The position numbers were made by a program, and so were the translations under genes. From the NCBI RefSeq assembly GCF_000564855.1, contig NZ_AYXG01000224.1, forward strand, positions 1-33,142: a stretch of DNA of 33,142 bases, read 5' to 3'. Positions 23,933-31,016 of the stretch are shown piece after piece; within the stretch, counting starts at the first letter, position 1, and each line of letters opens with the position of its first letter. The notes under the pieces are model-generated. The model was not told the DNA's origin, did not search any database, and saw nothing but the letters and a program-made list of their open reading frames with translations. Source of the stretch: Actinokineospora spheciospongiae. Its GTDB lineage: Bacteria > Actinomycetota > Actinomycetes > Mycobacteriales > Pseudonocardiaceae.

Positions 23933-24709
23933 TTGTCCACCGGCGCCACGACCACCACAGTGCTCTCGGCGCTGGAGTTCGACGTCGTGTGGGAGGCCGA
24001 GCGGTTGCCGCGCAGGCACGTGGCGGTCGACGTGCCGAGCCCGGGGACGACCCACACCGAGCGGGCCGGGTTGGTCGAGGGCGCGTTCGCCTCGCTGGAG
24101 CGGCGGGGGTTGGTCGAGCGCGGGCGGGTGGTGCCGGAGCTGGCCGACCGGTTGAGCCTGCTGGCCCACCCCAGGCTGTCGGTGGACAGTTGGGTGTGGA
24201 CGGACCGGCAGATCAAGGCCCTCGCGGTGACCTCGGGCGAGCAGGCGCTGCTCGCCGCGGTGGACCGGGAGGAGGTGTGGTTGATCCCGACGCGGGCGAC
24301 GGCGGTGGCCGAGGCGGCGGTGTCGATCGCCGGTGAGGTCCCGGCCGGGCCGGGGCGGTCGGTGAGCCTGCCGACCGAGCTGCTGCTCGACGCTGACCGG
24401 GCGGCCGGGGGCAACCCGCAGGGCATGGTCACCACGCTGTACCAGGGCGGCGTCCTGCTGTCCGACGCCCAGGAGCTGGTGAGCATGGTCGCCGGGATGC
24501 GCGTGCGCGGGCAGCTCGGGGTGGAGCGGGTGGGCCGCGACCAGCGGCGCAGGCGGGCCGACCGGGTGGTGTCCTTCCACGACACCGAGGCGGGCCGGTA
24601 CGTCTACCTGACCAGGCCGAGCAACGACGGTCGCATGTGGAGCACCATCACCCCGGCGGACAACGCCCGCCTCGCCGGGTGCGTGTGGGAGTTGCTCGAA
24701 GAGGTCTGA
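23933..24709 (+). CDS. EspG-family ESX secretion chaperone
   Basis: This 258-residue protein is an EspG-like chaperone (PF14011), which binds PE/PPE pairs in the cytosol and delivers them to the ESX membrane complex. Family features are an early ALEFDVVWEAERLPRRHVAV, VPSPGTTHTERAGLVEGAFA, LERRGLV, the central VWTDRQIKALAVTSGEQALL, and the late DRVVSFHDTEAGRYVY with ITPADNARLA. The TTG at 23933 begins 2 nt after the PPE-like stop, so translation is coupled. No EccA-E or MycP gene is in view. Confidence 0.88.
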   Translation: MSTGATTTTVLSALEFDVVWEAERLPRRHVAVDVPSPGTTHTERAGLVEGAFASLERRGLVERGRVVPELADRLSLLAHPRLSVDSWVWTDRQIKALAVTSGEQALLAAVDREEVWLIPTRATAVAEAAVSIAGEVPAGPGRSVSLPTELLLDADRAAGGNPQGMVTTLYQGGVLLSDAQELVSMVAGMRVRGQLGVERVGRDQRRRRADRVVSFHDTEAGRYVYLTRPSNDGRMWSTITPADNARLAGCVWELLEEV

Positions 24710-24782
24710 ACCGGTGGGGAACCGACCCGCCGCGGTCCCCGTCTGAGGTCCCAGCACCGAACTGCTCGGAGGGGGTCGGACC

Positions 24783-25085
24783 GTGACCGGCGTGGACTAC
24801 AACCTGCAGGCGATCGAACAGTGCCGGGCCGCCGTGGCCGGTCAGGCCGGGCCCATCGCGGCCGCGGGCGACGGCCTGCCGCTCGACGCCGACGCGGGCG
24901 CGTTCGGGCGGCTGCCCGCCTCGGCGGCGCTGGCCGACGCGGTGCGGGCGCTGGCCACCGCCGCGGGCACCGAGCTGGACCGGGCGGGCGCGCTGCTCGG
25001 CGGCGTGGACCGCGCCCTGGACTCCATCGGCACCTCGGTGGCGGGCACCGAGCGGGCCGCCACCCAGTCGCTGACGACGGCCTAG
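24783..25085 (+). CDS. EspC-like ESX-associated small protein
   Basis: This 100-residue all-helical protein begins VTGVDYNLQAIEQCRAAVAG. It continues with a GAFGRLPASAALADAVRALA stretch and a final helix (LDRAGALLGGVDRALDSIGT), matching the EspC-type T7SS family (PF10824). I do not see a YxxxD/E tail motif. GTG at 24783 has GGAGGGGG upstream. It lies 9 bp before the WXG100-transglycosylase gene and may be its partner, in the way EsxA pairs with EsxB. The EspG gene is 73 bp upstream, with a weak hairpin between (24716-24740). Confidence 0.75.
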   Translation: MTGVDYNLQAIEQCRAAVAGQAGPIAAAGDGLPLDADAGAFGRLPASAALADAVRALATAAGTELDRAGALLGGVDRALDSIGTSVAGTERAATQSLTTA

Positions 25086-25094
25086 GGGGAACTC

Positions 25095-26234
25095 GTGACC
25101 GCGAGGGATTCGGCCGCGGGCCTGGGCGGGGTAGCCGCCCGGCTGGCCGCGGGCGCGGACGGGCTCTACTCGGCCCAGCCCGAGGTGATCGCCGACCTGG
25201 GCAGGCGGTTCAGCGCCGCCGGTGCGGCCGCCGCCGACTCGGTGGGCAAGCTCGACGGGTCGGTCAAGCAGCTCGACGGCGCCTGGCAGGGCGCCTCGGC
25301 CGACGCGTTCGTCGGCTACATGGGCACCTTCGGCACCGCGGGCAGGTCGCTCAACGACGCCCTCACCGCCGCCGCGGGCGACCTCGGTGCCGCCGCGACC
25401 GGTGTCCAGGGCGCCAGGGAGGCGCTGGAGGGCATGTTCGGCGAGCTGTACGACAACGCCACGAGCTGGATCGACGCGCACCCGGACGCCACCCCGGAGG
25501 AGCGGCGCCAGTACGTCGACGGCCTGGCGGGCGCCTACAGTGGCCGGGTCGGCGAGCAGTTGGACCAGGCCGACCAGGCCCTCAACGCCGCCGCGACCGC
25601 CCTCGGGGGCAGGCTCGACGCGGTCGACCCCAGGTTCTCCACCATCCCGGAACCGGGCGGTCAGGCCTTCACACCGGGCCCGGGCCGCACCATCGAGTGG
25701 ACCCCCACCCCGGTCGAGGTCGAGGACGGCACGACCCCGTCCTCAGCGGCTCCGTCCAACGCCCAGCCCGCCGCGAACCCCCAGAGCGGCAGCAGCGGCG
25801 GTTCGGACAGCGGCGGCGGGAGCGGTGGTGGTGGCGGCTCCGGCCCCAGCGGTCCGCCCCCGGCGACCAAGCCGCCGGGCGACGTCCAGGAGTGGATCAG
25901 GCAGGCGATCGCCGAGCTGCGCGCCCGGGGGATCAACGTCTCCGACGCCGACGCGCAGACCATCTGGGAGATCATCCAGCACGAGTCCGGCGGCAACCCC
26001 AACGCGATCAACAACTGGGACTCCAACGCCGCCAAGGGCACCCCGTCCAAGGGGCTGATGCAGACCATCGACCCCACCTTCGAGTCCTACAAGCTGCCCG
26101 GCCACAACGACATCTGGAACCCGGTGGACAACATCTGCGCGGGTGTCAACTACGCCGTCCAGCGCTACGGCTCGCTGGCGAACGTCCCCGGCATCAAGGC
26201 CACCCACGGCGGCGGCGGGTACGTCGGGTACTGA
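25095..26234 (+). CDS. WXG100-type protein fused to a lytic transglycosylase domain
   Basis: This is a 379-residue two-part protein. Residues 1-175 are helical with a Trp-Gln-Gly turn at 64-66 (LDGAWQGASADAFVGYM), like WXG100 proteins exported by ESX systems. Residues of about 180-262 are a Pro/Ser/Gly-rich linker with Gly runs. From about 263 there is an SLT-type lysozyme-like domain, with catalytic Glu297 in IIQHESGGNPNAIN, SKGLMQTI and NICAGVNYAVQRYG. It should cut peptidoglycan. There is no Sec signal peptide, so export by ESX is the natural reading. GTG at 25095 is 9 nt after the EspC-like stop, with AGGGGG upstream. Confidence 0.85.
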   Translation: MTARDSAAGLGGVAARLAAGADGLYSAQPEVIADLGRRFSAAGAAAADSVGKLDGSVKQLDGAWQGASADAFVGYMGTFGTAGRSLNDALTAAAGDLGAAATGVQGAREALEGMFGELYDNATSWIDAHPDATPEERRQYVDGLAGAYSGRVGEQLDQADQALNAAATALGGRLDAVDPRFSTIPEPGGQAFTPGPGRTIEWTPTPVEVEDGTTPSSAAPSNAQPAANPQSGSSGGSDSGGGSGGGGGSGPSGPPPATKPPGDVQEWIRQAIAELRARGINVSDADAQTIWEIIQHESGGNPNAINNWDSNAAKGTPSKGLMQTIDPTFESYKLPGHNDIWNPVDNICAGVNYAVQRYGSLANVPGIKATHGGGGYVGY

Positions 26235-26238
26235 CGCA

Positions 26239-26244
26239 TAGGGT
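26239..26244 (+). promoter_or_regulatory. -10 box for the leaderless aminotransferase gene
   Basis: TAGGGT ends 6 nt before the ATG at 26251 and lies just past the transglycosylase stop. Confidence 0.5.
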
Positions 26245-26250
26245 GCGGGC

Positions 26251-27405
26251 ATGCACCCCCTGAAGGTCGCCGCGCGTGCCAACGTCCCGCCGTTCTACGT
26301 CATGGACGTGCTCTCTGCGGCGAACGCGCGGCAGCGCACCCACGGCGACGTGGTGTCCTTCGCCGCGGGCCAGCCGTCGACCGGGGCGCCGCGGGCCGTG
26401 CTGGAGGCGGCGCGGGCCGCGGTGGGCGCCTCTGGCCTCGGGTACACCGAGCAGTTGGGCATCCCGGAGCTGCGGGCGGCCATCGCCGGGCACTACGACC
26501 GCTGGTACGGGCTGGTCGTCGAGCCGGACGACGTGGTGGTGACGACCGGGTCCAGCGGCGGGTTCCTGCTGGCGTTCCTGTCCGCGTTCGACGCGGGCGA
26601 CCGGGTCGCGCTGACCCGCCCCGGCTACCCGGCCTACCGCAACATCCTCTCCGCCCTGGGCTGCGAGGTCGTGGAGCTGCCGTGCCTGCAACCGACGGTG
26701 GAGGTGCTGGCCGAGGCGGGGCCGCTGGACGGGGTGATCGTCGCCAGCCCGGCGAACCCGACCGGGACCGTGCTCGCCGCCGCCGACCTGGCGGGCATCG
26801 CGGGCTGGTGCGCCGAGCACGGCGTCCAGCTCGTCAGCGACGAGATCTACCACGGCATCTCCTACGGCGCCGATACCGCGACGGCGTGGGCGTCCGCCCG
26901 CGAGTCCATCGTGGTCAACTCGTTCTCCAAGTACTTCGGCATGACCGGTTGGCGGTTGGGCTGGCTGCTGGTGCCGCCCCGGCTGCGGCACGCGGTGGCC
27001 TGCCTGACGGCGAACTTCACCATCTGCCCGCCCGCGCTGTCGCAGCGCGCCGCCGTCGCCGCGTTCGCCGAGGAGGCCTACGCCGAGCTGGACGCGCACG
27101 TGGCCCGCTACGCCACCAACCGCGGCCTGCTGCTCGACGGCCTGGCGCGGCTGGGCGTCACCGGGGTCGCCCCCGCCGACGGCGCGTTCTACGCCTACGC
27201 CGACGTCTCGCACCTGACCACCGACTCGATGGGCTTCTGCAAGCGGCTGCTGGCCGACACCGGGGTCGCGGTGGTGCCCGGGATCGACTTCGACCCGGTC
27301 GACGGGGGCCGGTCGATCCGCTTCTCCTTCGCGGGCGCCACCGAGGACGTCGTGGAGGGCCTGCGCAGGTTGGAGCCCTGGTTGGGAACGTTCGGCACCC
27401 GCTGA
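26251..27405 (+). CDS. PLP-dependent aminotransferase, class I/II
   Basis: This 384-residue fold-type I aminotransferase has Asn169 in SPANPTG, Asp197 and Tyr200 in VSDEIYHG and the PLP lysine Lys227 in SFSKYFGMTGWRLGW, followed by the usual Arg. The substrate-carboxylate Arg is probably in GGRSIRFSFAG near the end. It moves amino groups between amino acids and keto acids; the specificity (aspartate, alanine or aromatic type) cannot be told from the sequence alone. The ATG at 26251 sits 6 nt after TAGGGT. It is the first non-ESX gene after the island. Confidence 0.92.
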   Translation: MHPLKVAARANVPPFYVMDVLSAANARQRTHGDVVSFAAGQPSTGAPRAVLEAARAAVGASGLGYTEQLGIPELRAAIAGHYDRWYGLVVEPDDVVVTTGSSGGFLLAFLSAFDAGDRVALTRPGYPAYRNILSALGCEVVELPCLQPTVEVLAEAGPLDGVIVASPANPTGTVLAAADLAGIAGWCAEHGVQLVSDEIYHGISYGADTATAWASARESIVVNSFSKYFGMTGWRLGWLLVPPRLRHAVACLTANFTICPPALSQRAAVAAFAEEAYAELDAHVARYATNRGLLLDGLARLGVTGVAPADGAFYAYADVSHLTTDSMGFCKRLLADTGVAVVPGIDFDPVDGGRSIRFSFAGATEDVVEGLRRLEPWLGTFGTR

Positions 27406-27445
27406 CCGTTGGAACGGTGAGCGTCGGTTCGGGGAGGGACACGCA

Positions 27446-27616
27446 ATGGTTCTCAAGATCATCGGTGCGATCATCGTCATCTGGATCGCCTTCAGCCTCA
27501 TCGGCTTCATCTTCAAGGCGATCGGCACGCTGCTGGTCGTCGCCGCCGTCGCCACGGTCGGCGTGCTGGCCTACGGCGCGATCAAGGGCAAGGCGGGCCG
27601 GGGCCAGATCCGCTAG
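27446..27616 (+). CDS. Small two-helix membrane protein (56 residues)
   Basis: This is a short protein with two hydrophobic helices: residues 3-23 (LKIIGAIIVIWIAFSLIGFI) and about 26-45 (IGTLLVVAAVATVGVLAYGA), separated by a Lys and ending in the basic KGKAGRGQIR. GGGAGGGA lies about 8 nt before the ATG, and the frame is closed cleanly by TAG 39 bp before the K+ channel gene. No family is recognised. It may be co-transcribed with the channel. It is below the size at which most gene finders report. Confidence 0.7.
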   Translation: MVLKIIGAIIVIWIAFSLIGFIFKAIGTLLVVAAVATVGVLAYGAIKGKAGRGQIR

Positions 27617-27655
27617 CCACTGGTCCGAACGGGTTTCCCGGGTGAGGATGTCCGG

Positions 27656-28405
27656 GTGCCCGAACCAGCCGAACCACCCGAGCCCCGCCTGGCGGCGTGG
27701 GAGGCGCGCACCGACCTCGCCTTGACGGTGCTGGCGGTCGCGTTCCTGGCCGCCTACGCGTGGCAGGTGCTCGGCACCGGCGCCTCCCCCGGCCTGCGCA
27801 CCGCCCTGGAGGTGGTGCTGTGGGTCGTGTGGGCGGTGTTCGCCGCCGAGTACCTGACGCGGCTGTGGTTGGCGGAGCACAAGCTGCGGTTCGTCGGGCG
27901 GCACCTGTTCGACCTGCTCGCGGTCGCGCTGCCGATGGTCCGCCAACTCCGCGCGCTGCGGCTCATCACCGTGTTCAAGGTGCTCAACCGCCGCCTCGGG
28001 GTGAACTTCCGCGGCCGGATCGGCGTCTACGTGGCGGGCACCACCGCCCTGGTCGTGCTGTGCGCGGCGCTGGCGGTGCTCGACGCGGAGCGGTCCAGCC
28101 CGGAGGCCTCCATCACCAGCTTCGGCGAAGCCCTGTGGTGGACGATGACCACCATCTCCACCGTCGGCTACGGCGACCTCTACCCGGTGACCACCGAGGG
28201 CAGGCTGGTGGCGGTCAGCCTGATGGTCGGCGGCATCGCCCTGCTCGGCGTGGTCACCGGGGTCATCGCGTCCTGGTTCGTGGAGAAGATCGCGGGCGCC
28301 GAGCAGTCCATCGAGGACACCACCCGCACCGAGGTGGACTCGCTGCGCGCGGAGATCCGGGAACTGCGCGAGCTGCTCACACGCGAACGGGGCGCTCCGC
28401 GCTGA
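27656..28405 (+). CDS. Voltage-gated-type K+ channel
   Basis: This 249-residue channel has six predicted membrane helices, an S4-like segment with spaced arginines (VRQLRALRLITVFKVLNRRL, about 95-114), and the K+ selectivity filter TVGYGD at 169-174 after the pore helix WWTMTTIS. The C-terminal tail is a likely coiled coil (SIEDTTRTEVDSLRAEIREL), which would assemble the tetramer. It would conduct K+ across the plasma membrane. GTG at 27656 follows GAGGAT at 27644-27649. Its 3' end overlaps the convergent aldolase gene by 29 bp. Confidence 0.93.
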   Translation: MPEPAEPPEPRLAAWEARTDLALTVLAVAFLAAYAWQVLGTGASPGLRTALEVVLWVVWAVFAAEYLTRLWLAEHKLRFVGRHLFDLLAVALPMVRQLRALRLITVFKVLNRRLGVNFRGRIGVYVAGTTALVVLCAALAVLDAERSSPEASITSFGEALWWTMTTISTVGYGDLYPVTTEGRLVAVSLMVGGIALLGVVTGVIASWFVEKIAGAEQSIEDTTRTEVDSLRAEIRELRELLTRERGAPR

Positions 28406-29408
28406 TCCGGCGCAGCGCCTCGCCGATGTCCGCCGTCGGCACGTCCCGGTGGGTGACGAACCGCACGCCGCCCGGCACGGCCACCGCCCGCACGCCCACC
28501 CCGGCCAGCATCGCCAGCGTCACCTGCGCGTCCGGGACCGGGGCGAGGACGATGTTGGTCTCCGGCCGCCGCACCTCCCAGCCCAGTTCGGTCAGCCCGT
28601 CGGCCAGCGACTTCGCGTTGGCGTGGTCCACGGCCAGGTCGTCCACCCGCTCCAGGGCCAGAATCCCGGCCGCGGCCAGCACGCCGCCCTGCCGCACCCC
28701 GCCGCCGAGCATCTTGCGCACCCGCCGACCCTCCGCCACCAGCGTCGACGGCCCCGCCAGCACCGACCCGACCGGCGCGCCCAGCCCCTTGCTCAGGCAC
28801 ACCTGCACGGTGTCGACGCCGACCGCGAGCGCCGCGGGCGGCACCCCGAGCGCCACCGAGGCGTTCCACAGCCGCGCCCCGTCCAGGTGCACCCGCAGCC
28901 CCGCCTCGCGCGCCGCGGCGACCAGCCGGGCGTGCTCGTCGGGCTGGGTGACCGTGCCGCCCGCGAAGTTGTGCGTGTTCTCCAGGCACAGCAGCCGCGT
29001 GCGCAGCGCGTAGTAGGGGCCGCTGGAGGACGCCATCGAGCGCACGTCCTCCACCGAGATCCGGCCCGGCCCGCCCGACCACTCCAGCGGGTGCGGCATC
29101 CCACCGGCCAGCCACGCCGCACTGCCCAGTTCGGACTCCAGCACGTGCGACCCGCGGGCGGCCAGGAACCGGTCGCCACGCCGCAGGTGCAGCACCAACG
29201 CGATCAGGTTCCCCATGGTCCCGCTGGGCACCCACAGCGCCGCCTCCATGCCCACCAGGCCCGCCACCTGCTCTTCCAGGCGGCGCATGGTGGGGTCGTG
29301 GTCCAGCACGTCGTCGCCCACCTCGGCCGCCGACATGGCGATCCGCATGGTCTCGTCGGGCTGGGTCACGGTGTCGGACCGGAGGTCGATCGTGCGCGGC
29401 GTGGTCAC
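28377..29408 (-). CDS. Low-specificity L-threonine aldolase
   Basis: This 343-residue fold-type I PLP enzyme cleaves L-threonine or allo-threonine to glycine and acetaldehyde. It starts TTPRTIDLRSDTVTQPDETM, the family signature, and holds DDVLDHDPTMRRLEE, PSGTMGNLIAL (PLP phosphate), the ring-stacking His in ARGSHVLESE, LENTHNFAGGTV, Asp176 in HLDGARLWNA and the PLP lysine Lys207 in VCLSKGLGAPVGS. GTG at 29408 begins the family N-terminus; a longer in-frame start at 29471 is rejected. Its last 29 bp overlap the K+ channel gene tail to tail. Confidence 0.93.
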   Translation of the reverse strand: MTTPRTIDLRSDTVTQPDETMRIAMSAAEVGDDVLDHDPTMRRLEEQVAGLVGMEAALWVPSGTMGNLIALVLHLRRGDRFLAARGSHVLESELGSAAWLAGGMPHPLEWSGGPGRISVEDVRSMASSSGPYYALRTRLLCLENTHNFAGGTVTQPDEHARLVAAAREAGLRVHLDGARLWNASVALGVPPAALAVGVDTVQVCLSKGLGAPVGSVLAGPSTLVAEGRRVRKMLGGGVRQGGVLAAAGILALERVDDLAVDHANAKSLADGLTELGWEVRRPETNIVLAPVPDAQVTLAMLAGVGVRAVAVPGGVRFVTHRDVPTADIGEALRRISAERPVRV

Positions 29409-29553
29409 GATCCGATCACACCACACCGGGGGTGGTCCCACTCGACACCGGGAAAACCGGGGGTGGCGCACGTCTCACCCGGTGGGCGTGCAACCGTTGT
29501 GCGGGGAACGTCCGTCCCCCCATCGGAAACGACACGAGCGGGAGAGCGTCCGC

Positions 29554-30069
29554 GTGGAACAAGGCGAGGAGCAGGCGTTCGCGGAGTACTTCGCCGCCCG
29601 GCGCGACGCCGTGCGGCGCACCGCGTACATGCTCTGCGGCGACTGGCACCGGGCGGACGACCTCGCCCAGACCGCGTTCGTCGCGCTGCACCGCCGGTGG
29701 CGCAAGATCCGGGACCGCGGGGCCCTGGACGCCTACGTCCGGCGCAGCGTGGTCAGCGCGTTGATCGACGAGACCCGCCGCCCCTGGCGGCGGGAGCGCG
29801 GCGTCGACGAGGTGCCCGAGACGCCCGCCTCCGACCACGAGGTCGGCGAGTCGGTGGCGACGCGGTCGGCGCTGCTCGACGGACTGGCCAAGGTGCCGCC
29901 CCGGCAGCGGGCGGTGCTGGTGCTGCGGTTCCTGGAGGGGCTCGACGTCGCGGGCACGGCCGTGGCGATGAAGTGCTCCGAGGGAACGGTGAAGAGCCAG
30001 ACCGCGCGCGGGCTCACCGCCCTGCGCGACGTCCTCGGCGACGCCCTGGACGACCTGAGGACCCCGTGA
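29554..30069 (+). CDS. ECF sigma factor, SigE-family type
   Basis: This 171-residue ECF sigma factor has region 2 at about residues 8-75 (FAEYFAARRDAVRRTAYMLC, then DDLAQTAFVALHRRW) and region 4 at about 110-165 (VPPRQRAVLVLRFLEGLDVA and CSEGTVKSQTARGLTALRD). GTG at 29554 has GGGAGAG upstream and gives the usual short N-terminus; the frame extends upstream without sigma-like sequence. A membrane protein gene follows at 40 bp and is the likely partner. The last codons are duplicated just past the stop (CGACCTGAGGACCCCG at 30051-30066 and 30071-30086). Confidence 0.9.
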   Translation: MEQGEEQAFAEYFAARRDAVRRTAYMLCGDWHRADDLAQTAFVALHRRWRKIRDRGALDAYVRRSVVSALIDETRRPWRRERGVDEVPETPASDHEVGESVATRSALLDGLAKVPPRQRAVLVLRFLEGLDVAGTAVAMKCSEGTVKSQTARGLTALRDVLGDALDDLRTP

Positions 30070-30086
30070 CCGACCTGAGGACCCCG
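30051..30086 (+). repeat. Direct repeat over the end of the sigma factor gene
   Basis: The 16-mer CGACCTGAGGACCCCG occurs at 30051-30066 and 30071-30086, a 20-bp step. The first copy ends the sigma factor coding sequence (DLRTP); the second is just past the TGA and in another frame. It is a recent-looking small tandem duplication. Confidence 0.85.
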
Positions 30087-30109
30087 ATGACGAGGAGGTG
30101 GAGCTGAGC

Positions 30110-30898
30110 ATGGACGAGCGGAAGATCGCCGAGTTGTTCGACGACGCGGTCCCGGACGCGCCCCCGCCGTCGTTCGGCGCGGACGAGGTGCTGGCCGAGT
30201 CGGCCCGGCTCACCCGCAGGCGCAACGGCGCCCTGGCGGGCACCGCGCTGGGCGTGGTGCTGCTCGCCGGGGTCGCCGTCGCGGGGTTCGCCGTGTCGAG
30301 CGAGGACAGCGGGGCTGGCGGCAGCCCGGTGGCGGCTGTGGCGCCCGGGAACGCGGAGGGCACCGCGGGCACGACCCCGAACGGGGTGCAGGACAGCAAC
30401 AGCCCCCGCGTCCTGACCGCCCCCTCGGAGGCCGGTCCCACGAACGCTCCGTCGGCTCCGCCCAAGCAGGGGGGCGGACCGACCGGAGGCACCGGCGGCT
30501 CCGGAGGAGAAGCCGGTGGCACCCCTGGTGGGTGCGCTGAGGTGGACCGGGAGCTCGCCGCTGCCCTCGCGGGCGGGCTCCCGGCCCCCTCTGCCACCTC
30601 GGGGGACTACGTCCGGTCCCCGCTGGCCTGCCCACCCGGTGCCCGGTCGGCGGCGTTCAACGCGCGCAACGGACCCACCCGCGGCCTGGTGTCGATCATG
30701 CTGGTGCCCGCCGGGGCGCGGCAGCTCCAGCAGCCCCCGTGGGACAGCCGCCCGGACGGCACCCTCGGCGTGGTCGTGCAGACCCGGTCCGGCGCCCAAT
30801 TGGTGATCGCCGAGGAACCGGTCGCGGGCACCACCGACCTGCCCCTCGACGACGCGGCGCTGCGCGGCATCGGCGACAAGCTCGCCCCCACCCTCTGA
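30110..30898 (+). CDS. Single-pass membrane protein, probable anti-sigma partner
   Basis: This 262-residue protein has a cytoplasmic N-terminus of about 40 residues (MDERKIAELFDDAVPDAPPP), one membrane helix at about 42-62 (LAGTALGVVLLAGVAVAGFA), a Pro/Gly/Thr-rich extracellular stalk and a small C-terminal domain from about 140 with two cysteines (GGCAEVD and LACPPGARS). The layout and position right after an ECF sigma gene are those of an anti-sigma or sensor protein. No zinc-binding HxxxCxxC motif is present, so it is not a ZAS-type anti-sigma. ATG at 30110 is preferred; a GTG 12 nt upstream is possible. Confidence 0.7.
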   Translation: MDERKIAELFDDAVPDAPPPSFGADEVLAESARLTRRRNGALAGTALGVVLLAGVAVAGFAVSSEDSGAGGSPVAAVAPGNAEGTAGTTPNGVQDSNSPRVLTAPSEAGPTNAPSAPPKQGGGPTGGTGGSGGEAGGTPGGCAEVDRELAAALAGGLPAPSATSGDYVRSPLACPPGARSAAFNARNGPTRGLVSIMLVPAGARQLQQPPWDSRPDGTLGVVVQTRSGAQLVIAEEPVAGTTDLPLDDAALRGIGDKLAPTL

Positions 30899-30900
30899 CC

Positions 30901-30923
30901 GGTCTGGCACGATCCACCAGACC
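30901..30923 (+). promoter_or_regulatory. Candidate TetR operator GGTCTGG-N9-CCAGACC
   Basis: This is a 23-bp inverted repeat with perfect 7-bp arms (30901-30907 and 30917-30923). It ends directly at the ATG of the MTTDS-repeat ORF that leads into the TetR gene. The place and symmetry suit autorepression by the TetR protein. Confidence 0.6.
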
Positions 30924-30983
30924 ATGACGACCGACAGCATGACGACCGACAGCATGACGACCGACAGCATGACGACCGACAGC
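30924..30983 (+). repeat. Four tandem copies of ATGACGACCGACAGC
   Basis: Four exact 15-bp copies make a 60-bp minisatellite. The unit is a multiple of three and each copy starts with ATG, so copy number changes keep the frame and multiply in-frame starts (MTTDS repeated). Confidence 0.95.
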
Positions 30984-31016
30984 ACCGCGGCCGACCGCCG
31001 GGTGGGCGACGCATGA
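30924..31016 (+). CDS. MTTDS-repeat leader peptide ORF upstream of TetR
   Basis: This is a 30-codon ORF encoding four MTTDS units followed by TAADRRVGDA. Its stop overlaps the TetR start as ATGA (31013-31016), the standard layout for coupled translation. It begins directly after a 23-bp inverted repeat. No ribosome site is visible before the first ATG, so it may be read from a leaderless transcript. It could be a short leader peptide, a genuine small protein, or an upstream in-frame decoy. TetR is in a different frame, so a one-base change could not simply extend it. Function is unknown. Confidence 0.5.
   Translation: MTTDSMTTDSMTTDSMTTDSTAADRRVGDA

Noticed and set aside
24716..24740. Hairpin between EspG and the EspC-like gene as a terminator
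   Set aside because: The stem is short with a bulge (GGGGAACCG against CGGTCCCC), and the following gene seems part of the same island; too weak to list as a terminator.
30924..30983. Tandem repeats as a CRISPR array
   Set aside because: The units are only 15 bp, directly adjacent with no spacers, and there are no cas genes.
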